Source: Shinella sp. CPCC 101442
Lineage (GTDB): Bacteria; Pseudomonadota; Alphaproteobacteria; Rhizobiales; Rhizobiaceae
Assembly: GCF_024704725.1 (NCBI RefSeq)
Contig: NZ_JALIQS010000002.1
Location: 496,001-560,000 of the forward strand
Direction: 5' to 3'
Length of the DNA: 64,000 nucleotides
Shown piece after piece: positions 56,865-64,000 of the stretch (the stretch's first letter is position 1; each line of letters starts with the position of its first letter). The position numbers were made by a program, and so were the translations under genes. The notes under the pieces were generated by a model that saw nothing but the letters and a program-made list of their open reading frames with translations, was not told the DNA's origin and searched no databases.

Positions 56865-57530
56865 TCAGAGGCCGGGCGGGCCCATCACCACGCTGGTGAC
56901 GACGGCGGAGTAGTGTACGGCGGCGGCGGCAACGACAAAGCCGTGCCAAATGGCGTTCTGGAATCGCAGCTTTTCCCAGACGTGGAAGATCACGCCGACG
57001 GAATAGAGCAGGCCGCCGACGACGATCAGGACGAATGTCGCGATGGGAAGGTGTGTCGTCAGGGGACCGGCGGCGAAGACGCCGCTCCAGCCCATGGCGA
57101 GATAGATGAGGATGGCCAGTCGGTCGTAGCGGCCCGGAAACAGGAATTTCAGCGCCACGCCCGCCGCCGCCATCAGCCAGATGAAGACCAGCATGCCGGC
57201 GAGCAACGGATCGTCCATGCCGCGCTGCAGGAAGGGTGTGTAAGTGGCGGCGATCAAAACGAAGATCGCCGAATGGTCGAAGCGGCGCAGGTGCCATTTC
57301 ACCTTCGATACCGGCCACAGATTATAGGCGAAAGAGGTAGCGAGCGCCACGACGAGGCCGACGCCGTAGACCCAGGCTGCCGCGAGCTGGCCGCTCGTCG
57401 CCCACACCGTGGCGTAGAAGATCAGCGCCGTGACGCCGACCAGCGCGAAAACCACGCCGACACCATGCACGATGCCGTCGGCGATCACCTCCGACCGGTC
57501 ATAGTTCCACTTGACGCCCTTGATTTCCAC
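56865..57530 (-). CDS. trhA: hemolysin III/TrhA family membrane protein
   Basis: This 221-residue PAQR-type protein has seven membrane helices and the conserved metal-site residues: DGIVHGVG near the N-terminus, RRFDHSAIFVLIAATYTPF, and IWHGFVVAAAAVHY. TrhA proteins affect membrane energetics and lipid fluidity. It is divergent from the DksA-like gene neighbour region. Confidence 0.92.
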   Translation of the reverse strand: MEIKGVKWNYDRSEVIADGIVHGVGVVFALVGVTALIFYATVWATSGQLAAAWVYGVGLVVALATSFAYNLWPVSKVKWHLRRFDHSAIFVLIAATYTPFLQRGMDDPLLAGMLVFIWLMAAAGVALKFLFPGRYDRLAILIYLAMGWSGVFAAGPLTTHLPIATFVLIVVGGLLYSVGVIFHVWEKLRFQNAIWHGFVVAAAAVHYSAVVTSVVMGPPGL

Positions 57531-57631
57531 GATGGCCCGCCCTGTTTTGTCCGCTAGGTCATCGTGGCGTGTTTGGCGTACTGAAACAAGACCTTCGGCG
57601 GCGCGCGCGGATCACGAAAGGTTGCCGTTCT

Positions 57632-57955
57632 TTACGTCTGCGCGATGCACGCCTCGCAAAGCGCGGCATGCGGCACGGCGGCAAGACGCGCGGGCGCAAT
57701 GGCATTGCCGCACTTGGCGCAGGTGCCGAAAGTGCCGGCCGCGACACGGTCGAGCGCGGCGTCTATCGCCTTCAGCTCCTTGAGACCGGTCGCACCGAAC
57801 TCCTCCAGCACCTCGTCGTTCTCGCGCTCGATGGCGCGGTCGGCGCTGTCGCCGCTCTTCAGCGTGTCGAGATCCGTCTCGATCCTGTTCAGCCGGCTGT
57901 AAAGCTCGCGCTTGCGGGTGAGAAGAATGTCCTTGTACTGCGCCAGATCCGTCAC
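57632..57955 (-). CDS. TraR/DksA family zinc-finger protein
   Basis: This 107-residue protein has an N-terminal coiled coil (about 5-70) and a C-terminal four-Cys zinc finger (GTCAKCGN, then CEACIAQ). It probably binds RNA polymerase through the secondary channel. It is shorter than DksA itself. It is divergent from the VOC gene. Confidence 0.92.
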   Translation of the reverse strand: MTDLAQYKDILLTRKRELYSRLNRIETDLDTLKSGDSADRAIERENDEVLEEFGATGLKELKAIDAALDRVAAGTFGTCAKCGNAIAPARLAAVPHAALCEACIAQT

Positions 57956-58049
57956 GATTGCGGTCTCCCTTCGTTGAAATGCATCCGGGGAAAAATGGCA
58001 TCCTCATTGTAAACCGGCATTGATCAGAATCAAGTTCCCACACCACGTC

Positions 58050-58090
58050 GTCAACGTGGCGTTGACAGTAAATCGTTGAAACGCCATCTT
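58050..58090 (+). promoter_or_regulatory. promoter and palindromic operator of the VOC gene
   Basis: TTGACA (58062-58067) and CATCTT (58085-58090) are spaced by 17 bp. A perfect inverted repeat (GTCAACG-TGG-CGTTGAC, 58050-58066) overlaps the -35 box, so a repressor may act here. Confidence 0.5.
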
Positions 58091-58167
58091 TCGTGAACGC
58101 TGCTGTTCCGCCATATTCCTCCTCGACACAACGGTTTCCGAGGGAAACCGACAAAGGGATGACAATC

Positions 58168-59133
58168 ATGACGGACCTCGACAGACGAACGTTCCTCGGC
58201 GCTGCCGCCGCCGGCATCGCCGTCGCCAAGGCCGGCCCCACGCACGCGGAGACCGCCCCCATGACCGATGCAACGACCGATACCAGCACCCACGCCGTAG
58301 ACATGCCAGCCTTCGTCGACCACTCGCACCTGACGGTGGTCGACCTGCCGATGACCTCGGCCTTCTATCAACAGGTCATGGGCCTGACGGTGCTGGATAG
58401 TGCCGCATCCGGCGAGACGCTCGGCGTTGCCGGCCGGCCGCTGCTCACGCTTTCGACCGGCAGCAATGCGGCGCGCGCGCCGCGCAATGCGCCCGGCCTC
58501 TTCCACACCGCCTTCCTCGTGCCTGATCGCAAGGAGCTGGGCCGCTGGCTGGCGCATGCCGCGCACAACAATGTCCAGCTCACCGGCGCGTCGGATCATC
58601 TCGTCAGCGAGGCGATCTATCTCGACGACCCCGAGGGCAACGGCATCGAGATCTATCGCGACCGCGACCGGTCCGAATGGACCTATGTGCCCGACGGCAC
58701 GGTGAAGATGGCGACGAACCGGCTCGACCTGCAGGCGCTTTATGACGAAGCGCCGAAGGACGGCTGGACAGGACAGGAAAACGGCACGGTCATCGGCCAT
58801 ATCCACCTGCAGGTTTCCGATATTCCGGAAGCCAACGCCTTCTTCAACGGCGTGCTCGGTCTCGACATCATGACGACCTATCCGGGCGCAAGCTTCTTCG
58901 CGACGGGCAAATACCACCACCATGTGGCGGCCAATGTCTGGAATTCGCGGGGGCAGCCGAAGCGCCAGAACGGCATGACCGGCCTTGCCGACTACACGAT
59001 CCGCTTCAACGACAAGGCCAAGCTCGATGCGGCCGTCGCCAAGCTGGATGAACTCTCGCTTGCGACCACCCGCTCCGGCGACACCGTCTCGCTCGTCGAT
59101 CCCTGGGGCATCGGGCTGAAGCTTTCGGCCTGA
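58168..59133 (+). CDS. VOC-family dioxygenase-like protein with Tat signal
   Basis: This 321-residue protein begins with a twin-arginine signal (DRRTFLGAAAAGIAVAKA), then two vicinal oxygen chelate domains (DHSHLTVVDLPMTSAFYQQV; GHIHLQVSDIPEANAFFNGV) with metal ligands His and Glu. It resembles CatE-type catechol 2,3-dioxygenases, which are normally cytoplasmic. An ATG three codons upstream at 58159 is also possible. A strong terminator follows at 59142. Confidence 0.88.
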   Translation: MTDLDRRTFLGAAAAGIAVAKAGPTHAETAPMTDATTDTSTHAVDMPAFVDHSHLTVVDLPMTSAFYQQVMGLTVLDSAASGETLGVAGRPLLTLSTGSNAARAPRNAPGLFHTAFLVPDRKELGRWLAHAAHNNVQLTGASDHLVSEAIYLDDPEGNGIEIYRDRDRSEWTYVPDGTVKMATNRLDLQALYDEAPKDGWTGQENGTVIGHIHLQVSDIPEANAFFNGVLGLDIMTTYPGASFFATGKYHHHVAANVWNSRGQPKRQNGMTGLADYTIRFNDKAKLDAAVAKLDELSLATTRSGDTVSLVDPWGIGLKLSA

Positions 59134-59141
59134 GCATGACA

Positions 59142-59171
59142 GCCGGCGCGTTCAGAACGCGCCGGCCTTTT
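59142..59171 (+). terminator. intrinsic terminator after the VOC gene
   Basis: An 11-bp stem (GCCGGCGCGTT and AACGCGCCGGC) with a 3-nt loop is followed by CTTTTC. It also lies next to the stop of the convergent DUF930 gene. Confidence 0.8.
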
Positions 59172-59596
59172 CAATCATACAGATAATGCGCCGCCCACTC
59201 CTCGTGCGGCACCTGATCGCCGATCTTGTACTTGAACGCGTTGACGTCCAGCCGGTCGGCGCTGGCCTCGCATTTGTAGGACAGGCGATACCATTCGCCC
59301 TTGCTGCGGAAGACCGCGCCCTTCGTCTTGAAGGTCGTGCCGTCGAGCTTGGGATCGCCGAAGGCGTAGGCGATCACCTTGTCGGGACGAAAACCGTCCT
59401 TGGCGTCGCCGATCTGATCCATCGCCTCCATGTCGCAGCGCTGTTCCAGCCGCTCTTCCGGCGTCAGCTTCTCCAGCTGACCGCGGATGCGGGCATCGAT
59501 GGACAAGGCCGGCGATGCCAGCGTCAGGGTGCAGAGGGCGGCGAGAAGCCCGGTTGCCTGCCGTTTCAAAGGTGTCACTCCTCTTCGTGGCGTCAT
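59171..59596 (-). CDS. DUF930 domain exported protein
   Basis: This 141-residue protein has a signal peptide and the DUF930 domain (LEKLTPEERLEQRCDMEAMD, then DKVIAYAFGDPKLDG), with a second Cys in YKCEASADRLD. The function is unknown; it is common in rhizobia. It is divergent from the AI-2E family gene. Confidence 0.88.
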   Translation of the reverse strand: MTPRRGVTPLKRQATGLLAALCTLTLASPALSIDARIRGQLEKLTPEERLEQRCDMEAMDQIGDAKDGFRPDKVIAYAFGDPKLDGTTFKTKGAVFRSKGEWYRLSYKCEASADRLDVNAFKYKIGDQVPHEEWAAHYLYD

Positions 59597-59735
59597 TTCC
59601 GACGTCTTAATTCGGGGTCAGCGCGCAATATGTCGATTTGACGACAGCCGGCAACCCACCTCCGGTTTCAACTGCGGATGCTTATGGAACTTCCCTCTCT
59701 GCGGTGCGTTCATCGCGCGAACTGGGGAAAACACC

Positions 59736-60863
59736 ATGCACGACACGGCAGCAAAGCCGGCCGAACGGCGCCTCATGAGAGGCACTCTCGACATCGAAAA
59801 AGATCTTGCGGAAGACGCACCCCGCCGTCCGGGGCTCGGCATGGCCGGCGACTGGGCGGCAATCGGCATCTTCTTCATCATGGCGATGGGTGTGGTCTAC
59901 CTGATGGCGCCGATCCTCATTCCGCTGTCGCTCGCGGTCGTCACCGGCCTGATCTTCGGGGTGGCGGCGGAGAAACTGAACGAATTCGGCATCCCGCCTT
60001 TGCCGACGGCCCTGCTGCTTGCGGGTGCCTTCGGCTTCGGCCTCTTCCTCGTCGCCGGCCTGCTTGCCGACCCCATCGCCCAGCTTGCCGCCAATGCGCC
60101 GGATCTGGTGCGGGGCGCCTATGACCGGATCACGCCGATGTTTTCGCGCCTCGGCTGGCTCAGCATCCATCCGGAAACCTTCCAGTCCGGGCAGATGTCG
60201 ATGGAAAAGGTGCTGGAAAATACCGGCAGCATCCTTGGCATCCTCTCCTCCAACCTGACGCCTGCCCTGCTGCAGGGCATGATCTTCTTCGCCGCGCTCG
60301 TGCTCTTCCTGTCGGCCCGGCTGAAGCTGCGCCAGATGATCATCATGGCCTTTCCCCGTCGCGGCCAGCGCCTCACCACCATCCGCATCATGAACGCCAT
60401 CGACAGCGCGCTCGGCTACTACTTTGCCACCGCGGCACTCGTCTATGGCGGGCTCGGCATCGTCACCACGCTCATCACCTGGGGCGGCGGGCTTGCCATG
60501 CCGGCGCTCTGGGGGCTCTTTGCCTTCATCTCCAGCTTCGTGCCCTTCCTCGGCGTCACGCTGATGACGATCGCGCTCGCCACCGCAGGCCTTCTCACGC
60601 ATGACACGGTCACGATGGGCCTGCTGCCGGCACTCGCCTTCTTCATCGTGCATCTCGCCATGGAAAATCTCGTCATGCCGGCGGTGATGGGAAAACGGCT
60701 GGAGGTCAACGCCTTCATCATCTTCACCGCCATCATCTTCTGGACCTGGATGTGGGGGGCCGCCGGCGCCATGCTGGCACTTCCCCTCTCCATCATCGGC
60801 ATGACCATCGCCGACGAACTGCGCCCCGCAAAACGCAAGGCCCGTCGCACCCTGCCGGGCTGA
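59736..60863 (+). CDS. AI-2E family transporter (PerM/TqsA type)
   Basis: This 375-residue polytopic protein has a charged cytoplasmic N-terminus and the family features LGYYFATAALVYGGLGIVTT, FISSFVPFLGVTLMTIA and MENLVMPAVMGKRLEVNAFI. Members export small molecules or exchange ions; the substrate is unknown. The ATG at 59736 fits the usual start. Confidence 0.9.
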   Translation: MHDTAAKPAERRLMRGTLDIEKDLAEDAPRRPGLGMAGDWAAIGIFFIMAMGVVYLMAPILIPLSLAVVTGLIFGVAAEKLNEFGIPPLPTALLLAGAFGFGLFLVAGLLADPIAQLAANAPDLVRGAYDRITPMFSRLGWLSIHPETFQSGQMSMEKVLENTGSILGILSSNLTPALLQGMIFFAALVLFLSARLKLRQMIIMAFPRRGQRLTTIRIMNAIDSALGYYFATAALVYGGLGIVTTLITWGGGLAMPALWGLFAFISSFVPFLGVTLMTIALATAGLLTHDTVTMGLLPALAFFIVHLAMENLVMPAVMGKRLEVNAFIIFTAIIFWTWMWGAAGAMLALPLSIIGMTIADELRPAKRKARRTLPG

Positions 60864-60870
60864 CCCGGAC

Positions 60871-60923
60871 TTGCGCGAGAACAATATACATTATATGAAA
60901 ATGTATATTGTTCTCGTCAGGAG
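60871..60923 (+). promoter_or_regulatory. bigR promoter and operator
   Basis: A perfect 16-bp inverted repeat (GAGAACAATATACATT at 60877-60892, AATGTATATTGTTCTC at 60900-60915) covers a TTGCGC-17-TATGAA promoter. AGGAG (60919-60923) is the Shine-Dalgarno of the next gene. It is a strong candidate autoregulatory operator. Confidence 0.8.
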
Positions 60924-60929
60924 CCGCGC

Positions 60930-61256
60930 TTGACCTTTCGTCAATCCACAACCGCGGATGCGATGGCGTCGCAGGCGACGGAGGTCGCGGGCCTTCTGAA
61001 GACGCTTGCCCATCCCGCCCGGCTGATGCTGGTCTGCAGCCTTGTCGACCGCGAATACGCCGTCAGCGCGCTGGAAGAGGCGCTTGGCCTCCACCAGCCG
61101 AACCTGTCGCAGCAGTTGAACGTGCTGCGCGAGGCCGGCATCGTCGAGACGCGGCGGGAGGGCAAGCAGATATTCTATCGCCTGACCGGGGAAAAGGCCG
61201 CGCGGCTCGTCGAAGCCCTGCACGGCATTTTTTGCGAGGAGCATGCGCGCCAATGA
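60930..61256 (+). CDS. bigR: BigR-type ArsR family repressor (persulfide sensor)
   Basis: This 108-residue winged-helix repressor has Cys36 (RLMLVCSLVD) and Cys102 (HGIFCEEH), spaced by 66 residues as in BigR, where the two form a disulfide or tetrasulfide with reactive sulfur and release DNA. It starts with TTG at 60930, supported by AGGAG and by fit to the family. It overlaps the first YeeE-like gene by 4 bp. Confidence 0.9.
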   Translation: MTFRQSTTADAMASQATEVAGLLKTLAHPARLMLVCSLVDREYAVSALEEALGLHQPNLSQQLNVLREAGIVETRREGKQIFYRLTGEKAARLVEALHGIFCEEHARQ

Positions 61257-61663
61257 CAGCCTACCTTCCCTCCCTCTTCGGCGGCATGCTGATCGGCCTA
61301 TCCGCCCTCCTGCTGCTTGCCCTCAACGGCCGCGTCGCCGGCGTGAGCGGTATCGTCGGCCGGCTGGCGCAGGGCGTGAACGTCGCCGTCAATGCCGGCT
61401 TCGTCGCCGGCCTGCTCTCTGGGCCCGTGCTTTATCATATGTTTGCCGGCGGCTGGCCGGCCGTGACGGTCACGACGCCGCTGCCTCTCATCGCCATCGC
61501 CGGACTGCTCGTCGGCTTCGGCACGCGGATGGGCTCCGGCTGCACCAGCGGCCATGGCGTCGTCGGCCTCGCCCGGCTGTCACCCCGCGCCTTCGCCGCC
61601 GTCGCGAGTTTCCTCCTTGCCGGCGTCCTCGCCGTTACGATCTTGCGAGGTTTCGGCCTGTGA
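61253..61663 (+). CDS. YeeE/YedE family sulfur transporter, first half
   Basis: This 136-residue membrane protein has the YeeE signature (LVGFGTRMGSGCTSGHGVVG) with the conserved Cys. Such proteins move thiosulfate or related sulfur species. It overlaps bigR upstream and the second half gene downstream (GTGA), making a bigR-controlled operon. Confidence 0.92.
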   Translation: MTAYLPSLFGGMLIGLSALLLLALNGRVAGVSGIVGRLAQGVNVAVNAGFVAGLLSGPVLYHMFAGGWPAVTVTTPLPLIAIAGLLVGFGTRMGSGCTSGHGVVGLARLSPRAFAAVASFLLAGVLAVTILRGFGL

Positions 61664-62115
61664 CCCGCCCCATCCTGCAAATGCTCGCAGCCCTCGTCTC
61701 CAGCGCAATCTTCGGCCTCGGCCTTGCCCTGTCCGGCATGCTCGATCCCGCCCGCGTGCAGGGCTTTCTCGACGTGACAGGCGCGTGGGATCCGAGCCTC
61801 GCCTTCGTGCTCGGCGGCGCCGTCACCGTCATGTTCCTCGGCCTGCGGCTGATCGGCCGTCTCAAACGCCCCGCCTTCGACGTCCGGTTCCATCTGCCGG
61901 AAAACCGCGCGATCGATCGGCGGCTGGTGCTCGGCTCCGCGCTTTTCGGCATCGGCTGGGGCATCGGCGGCTTCTGCCCCGGCCCGGCAGTGGCCGTTCT
62001 CTCGCTCGGCCTCGTCGAGCCGCTCGTCTTCGTGTTCTTCATGCTGGCCGGCATGATCCTGCACGACCGCCTTTTCGTTCGCCGTCCGCGAGGCGAAGGC
62101 AACCTTCCGGCTTGA
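61660..62115 (+). CDS. DUF6691/YeeE family membrane protein, second half
   Basis: This 151-residue protein has four membrane segments and the motif GIGWGIGGFCPGPAVAVLSL with a conserved Cys. It starts with GTG at 61660, overlapping the upstream stop. Together with the first half it would form a complete sulfur channel. A persulfide dioxygenase gene (blh), present in other bigR operons, is not seen here. Confidence 0.9.
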   Translation: MTRPILQMLAALVSSAIFGLGLALSGMLDPARVQGFLDVTGAWDPSLAFVLGGAVTVMFLGLRLIGRLKRPAFDVRFHLPENRAIDRRLVLGSALFGIGWGIGGFCPGPAVAVLSLGLVEPLVFVFFMLAGMILHDRLFVRRPRGEGNLPA

Positions 62116-62227
62116 TGCGAAGCATCCAGCTCTCTATCTCTCTTGTCCCGACACAGTTGCGAACAGAAAGCCTTTACGCTTTTTTCGCGATTGCCGCCCC
62201 CGCCGACCGATTTCCCGGAGTGACATC

Positions 62228-64000
62228 TTGCCTGTCTTCAAGAATCTGCCCGCCGCCCCCGTCGCTGCCAAGAAGCCGCAGGAGGACACCCGTCACGGCA
62301 TCACCCGTCGCGACGACTATGCCTGGTTCCGCGACGAGAACTGGCAGGCGATGTTCAAGGATCCCTCGATCCTCCAGCCCGACATCCGCACCCATCTGGA
62401 AGCCGAAAACGCCTATATGAACGCGGCGATGGCCGACACCGAAGCGCTGCAGAAGGTGCTGTTCGCCGAGATGCGCGGCCGCATCAAGGAGGACGACAGC
62501 TCGGTTCCGGTGAAGGACGGCCCCTATGCCTATGGCACCGCCTATGTCACCGGCGGCGAACAACCGCGCTTTTTCCGCGAGCCGCGCGACGGCGGCGAAC
62601 GGGTGATCCTGCTCGATGGCGACAAGGAGGCCGCCGGCAAGGACTATTTCCGCCTTTCCGGCATCGACCATGCGACCGATCACTCCATCGGCATCTGGGG
62701 TTATGACGACAAGGGTTCGGAATACTTCACGCTGAAGGTGCGCGACCTCGCAACCGGCGAGGACCGGGCGGACGAGATCGTCAATTCCGGCGGCGACGGC
62801 GTCTGGGCACCCGATGCGAAGAGCTTCTTCTACACCGCGCTCGACGAGAACCATCGCCCGTCGAAAATCTTCCACCACATCCTCGGCGAACGCCAGGAGA
62901 ACGACCGGCTGGTCTACGAGGAGAAGGATGCGGGCTTCTTCATGTCGGTCGGCGGCTCCCTTCTCGACGACGTCATCTATATCGACATCCACGACCACGA
63001 GACGAGCGAATACCGCCTGCTCTCCACCAATGACCTGCTCGCCAATCCCGTCATCGTCGCGCCGCGCCAGACGGGCCTCGAATATTCGATGACGGAGGGC
63101 GGCGACGTCTTCTACATCCTGACCAATGCCGACGGCGCCAAGGACTTCAAGATCATGCAGGCGCCGGTGACAGCGCCCGGCCGCGAGAACTGGGTGGAGG
63201 TCGTGCCGCACCGCGCCGGCACGCTCATCCTCAACCACATGGCCTTTGCCCGCCACCTCGTCTGGCTGGAGCGCCACGAGGGCCTGCCGCGTATCGTCGT
63301 GCGCGATCGCGAGAGCGGCGAGGAACACGCCATCGCCTTTGCCGAGGAAGCCTATTCGCTCGGCCTGTCGGGGGCCGCGGAATACGACACCGACGTCATC
63401 CGCTTCTCCTATTCCTCGATGACGACGCCCTCGCAGCTCTTCGACTACAACATGGCGACGCGCGAGCGCACGCTCCTGAAGACGCAGGAAGTCCCCTCCG
63501 GTCACAATCCGGACGACTACGTCACGCGCCGTGTCTTCGCACCGGCCTTCGACGGCGAGACGGTGCCCGTCACCCTGCTTTACCGCAAGGATACGCCGCT
63601 CGACGGCTCGGCACCCTGCCTGCTCTACGGCTACGGCGCCTACGGCATCACCATCCCGGCGTCCTTCAACACCAACTGCCTGTCACTCGTCGATCGCGGC
63701 TTCGTCTACGCCATCGCCCATATCCGGGGCGGCAAGGACAAGGGTTTTGCCTGGTACGAAAATGGCAAGATGGACAGGAAGACCAATACGTTCAAGGACT
63801 TCATCGCGGCGGCCGACTATCTGAATCAAGAGAAGTTCACGTCCTACGCAAACATCGTCGCCGAGGGCGGCTCGGCGGGCGGCATGCTGATGGGCGCGAT
63901 CGCCAACATGGCGCCGGAAAAATTCGGCGGCATCATCGCCGCCGTGCCCTTCGTCGATGTGCTGAACACCATGCTCGACGACACGCTGCCGCTCACCCCG
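62228..64000 (+). CDS. ptrB: prolyl oligopeptidase family protein (oligopeptidase B-like), 3' end outside window
   Basis: The frame of 591 codons runs to the end of the window. It has an N-terminal beta-propeller region (RRDDYAWFRDENWQAM near the start) and the first part of the alpha/beta hydrolase domain, with catalytic Ser in EGGSAGGMLMGA. Members cut short peptides after basic residues. It starts with TTG at 62228, with GGAG 7 bp upstream. The last part, including the catalytic His, lies outside. Confidence 0.93.
   Translation, partial: MPVFKNLPAAPVAAKKPQEDTRHGITRRDDYAWFRDENWQAMFKDPSILQPDIRTHLEAENAYMNAAMADTEALQKVLFAEMRGRIKEDDSSVPVKDGPYAYGTAYVTGGEQPRFFREPRDGGERVILLDGDKEAAGKDYFRLSGIDHATDHSIGIWGYDDKGSEYFTLKVRDLATGEDRADEIVNSGGDGVWAPDAKSFFYTALDENHRPSKIFHHILGERQENDRLVYEEKDAGFFMSVGGSLLDDVIYIDIHDHETSEYRLLSTNDLLANPVIVAPRQTGLEYSMTEGGDVFYILTNADGAKDFKIMQAPVTAPGRENWVEVVPHRAGTLILNHMAFARHLVWLERHEGLPRIVVRDRESGEEHAIAFAEEAYSLGLSGAAEYDTDVIRFSYSSMTTPSQLFDYNMATRERTLLKTQEVPSGHNPDDYVTRRVFAPAFDGETVPVTLLYRKDTPLDGSAPCLLYGYGAYGITIPASFNTNCLSLVDRGFVYAIAHIRGGKDKGFAWYENGKMDRKTNTFKDFIAAADYLNQEKFTSYANIVAEGGSAGGMLMGAIANMAPEKFGGIIAAVPFVDVLNTMLDDTLPLTP

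Overview
The window looks like a chromosomal segment of a Rhizobiaceae alphaproteobacterium (Rhizobium/Agrobacterium/Sinorhizobium/Shinella type). It is GC-rich and dense. It carries a cycHJKL-degP block next to feuN-feuP-feuQ, a MucR/Ros regulator, rhizobial DUF families (DUF1491, DUF2336, DUF5330, DUF6107, DUF6456, DUF930) and a Rhodobacter-type gene transfer agent (GTA) cluster. The genus is inferred from gene content only; no rRNA or tRNA gene was found.

Layout. 1-10.5 kb (minus strand): a two-component pair, the DegP protease, the cytochrome c maturation operon ccmI-ccmE-ccmF-ccmH, a lipoprotein, and feuQ-feuP-feuN. 10.6-26.2 kb (minus strand): a complete-looking GTA structural cluster with counterparts of RcGTA g1 to g15, plus a GH19-type endolysin after terL and a holin-like protein at the distal end. 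Its leader has a putative promoter, a small hairpin and a strong intrinsic terminator just before the first gene, and its gp10/gp10.1 junction looks like a -1 frameshift. 26.3-30.7 kb: YjbR-like and YcgN-like proteins, a class A penicillin-binding protein and a DUF1214/DUF1254 pair. 30.7-38 kb: three RTX-type calcium-binding proteins, one with a perfect CtrA-type box upstream, a DUF2336 protein and tiny ORFs. 38-43.9 kb: DUF1491, a soluble chemotaxis receptor, a peptidoglycan-binding protein overlapping a DivJ-like histidine kinase, DUF5330 and SufE. 43.9-48.2 kb: an unusual Cache domain fused in frame to a pentameric ligand-gated ion channel, a DUF6456/DnaA-domain-IV-like pair, and mucR. 48.6-54.5 kb: the seven-gene mrp (mnh/pha) cation/proton antiporter operon. 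54.5-60.9 kb: vapBC, msrB, a GNAT acetyltransferase, TrhA/hemolysin III, DksA-like, Tat-type VOC, DUF930 and AI-2E family proteins. 60.9-64 kb: a bigR-type persulfide switch with a perfect 16-bp operator and two YeeE/YedE half-transporters, then a prolyl oligopeptidase cut by the window end.

How the parts work together. The Ccm proteins attach heme to apocytochromes c, and DegP and its neighbours monitor the envelope. FeuNPQ is an envelope signalling circuit lying next to the GTA lysis end. The GTA genes would build a small HK97-like siphovirus particle that packages host DNA. The Mrp antiporter, VapBC, MsrB and BigR/YeeE modules are stress and ion-homeostasis functions. The points most worth checking are the Cache-channel fusion, the GTA attenuator-like leader, the gp10/gp10.1 frameshift site and the repeat-derived insertion inside TerL.
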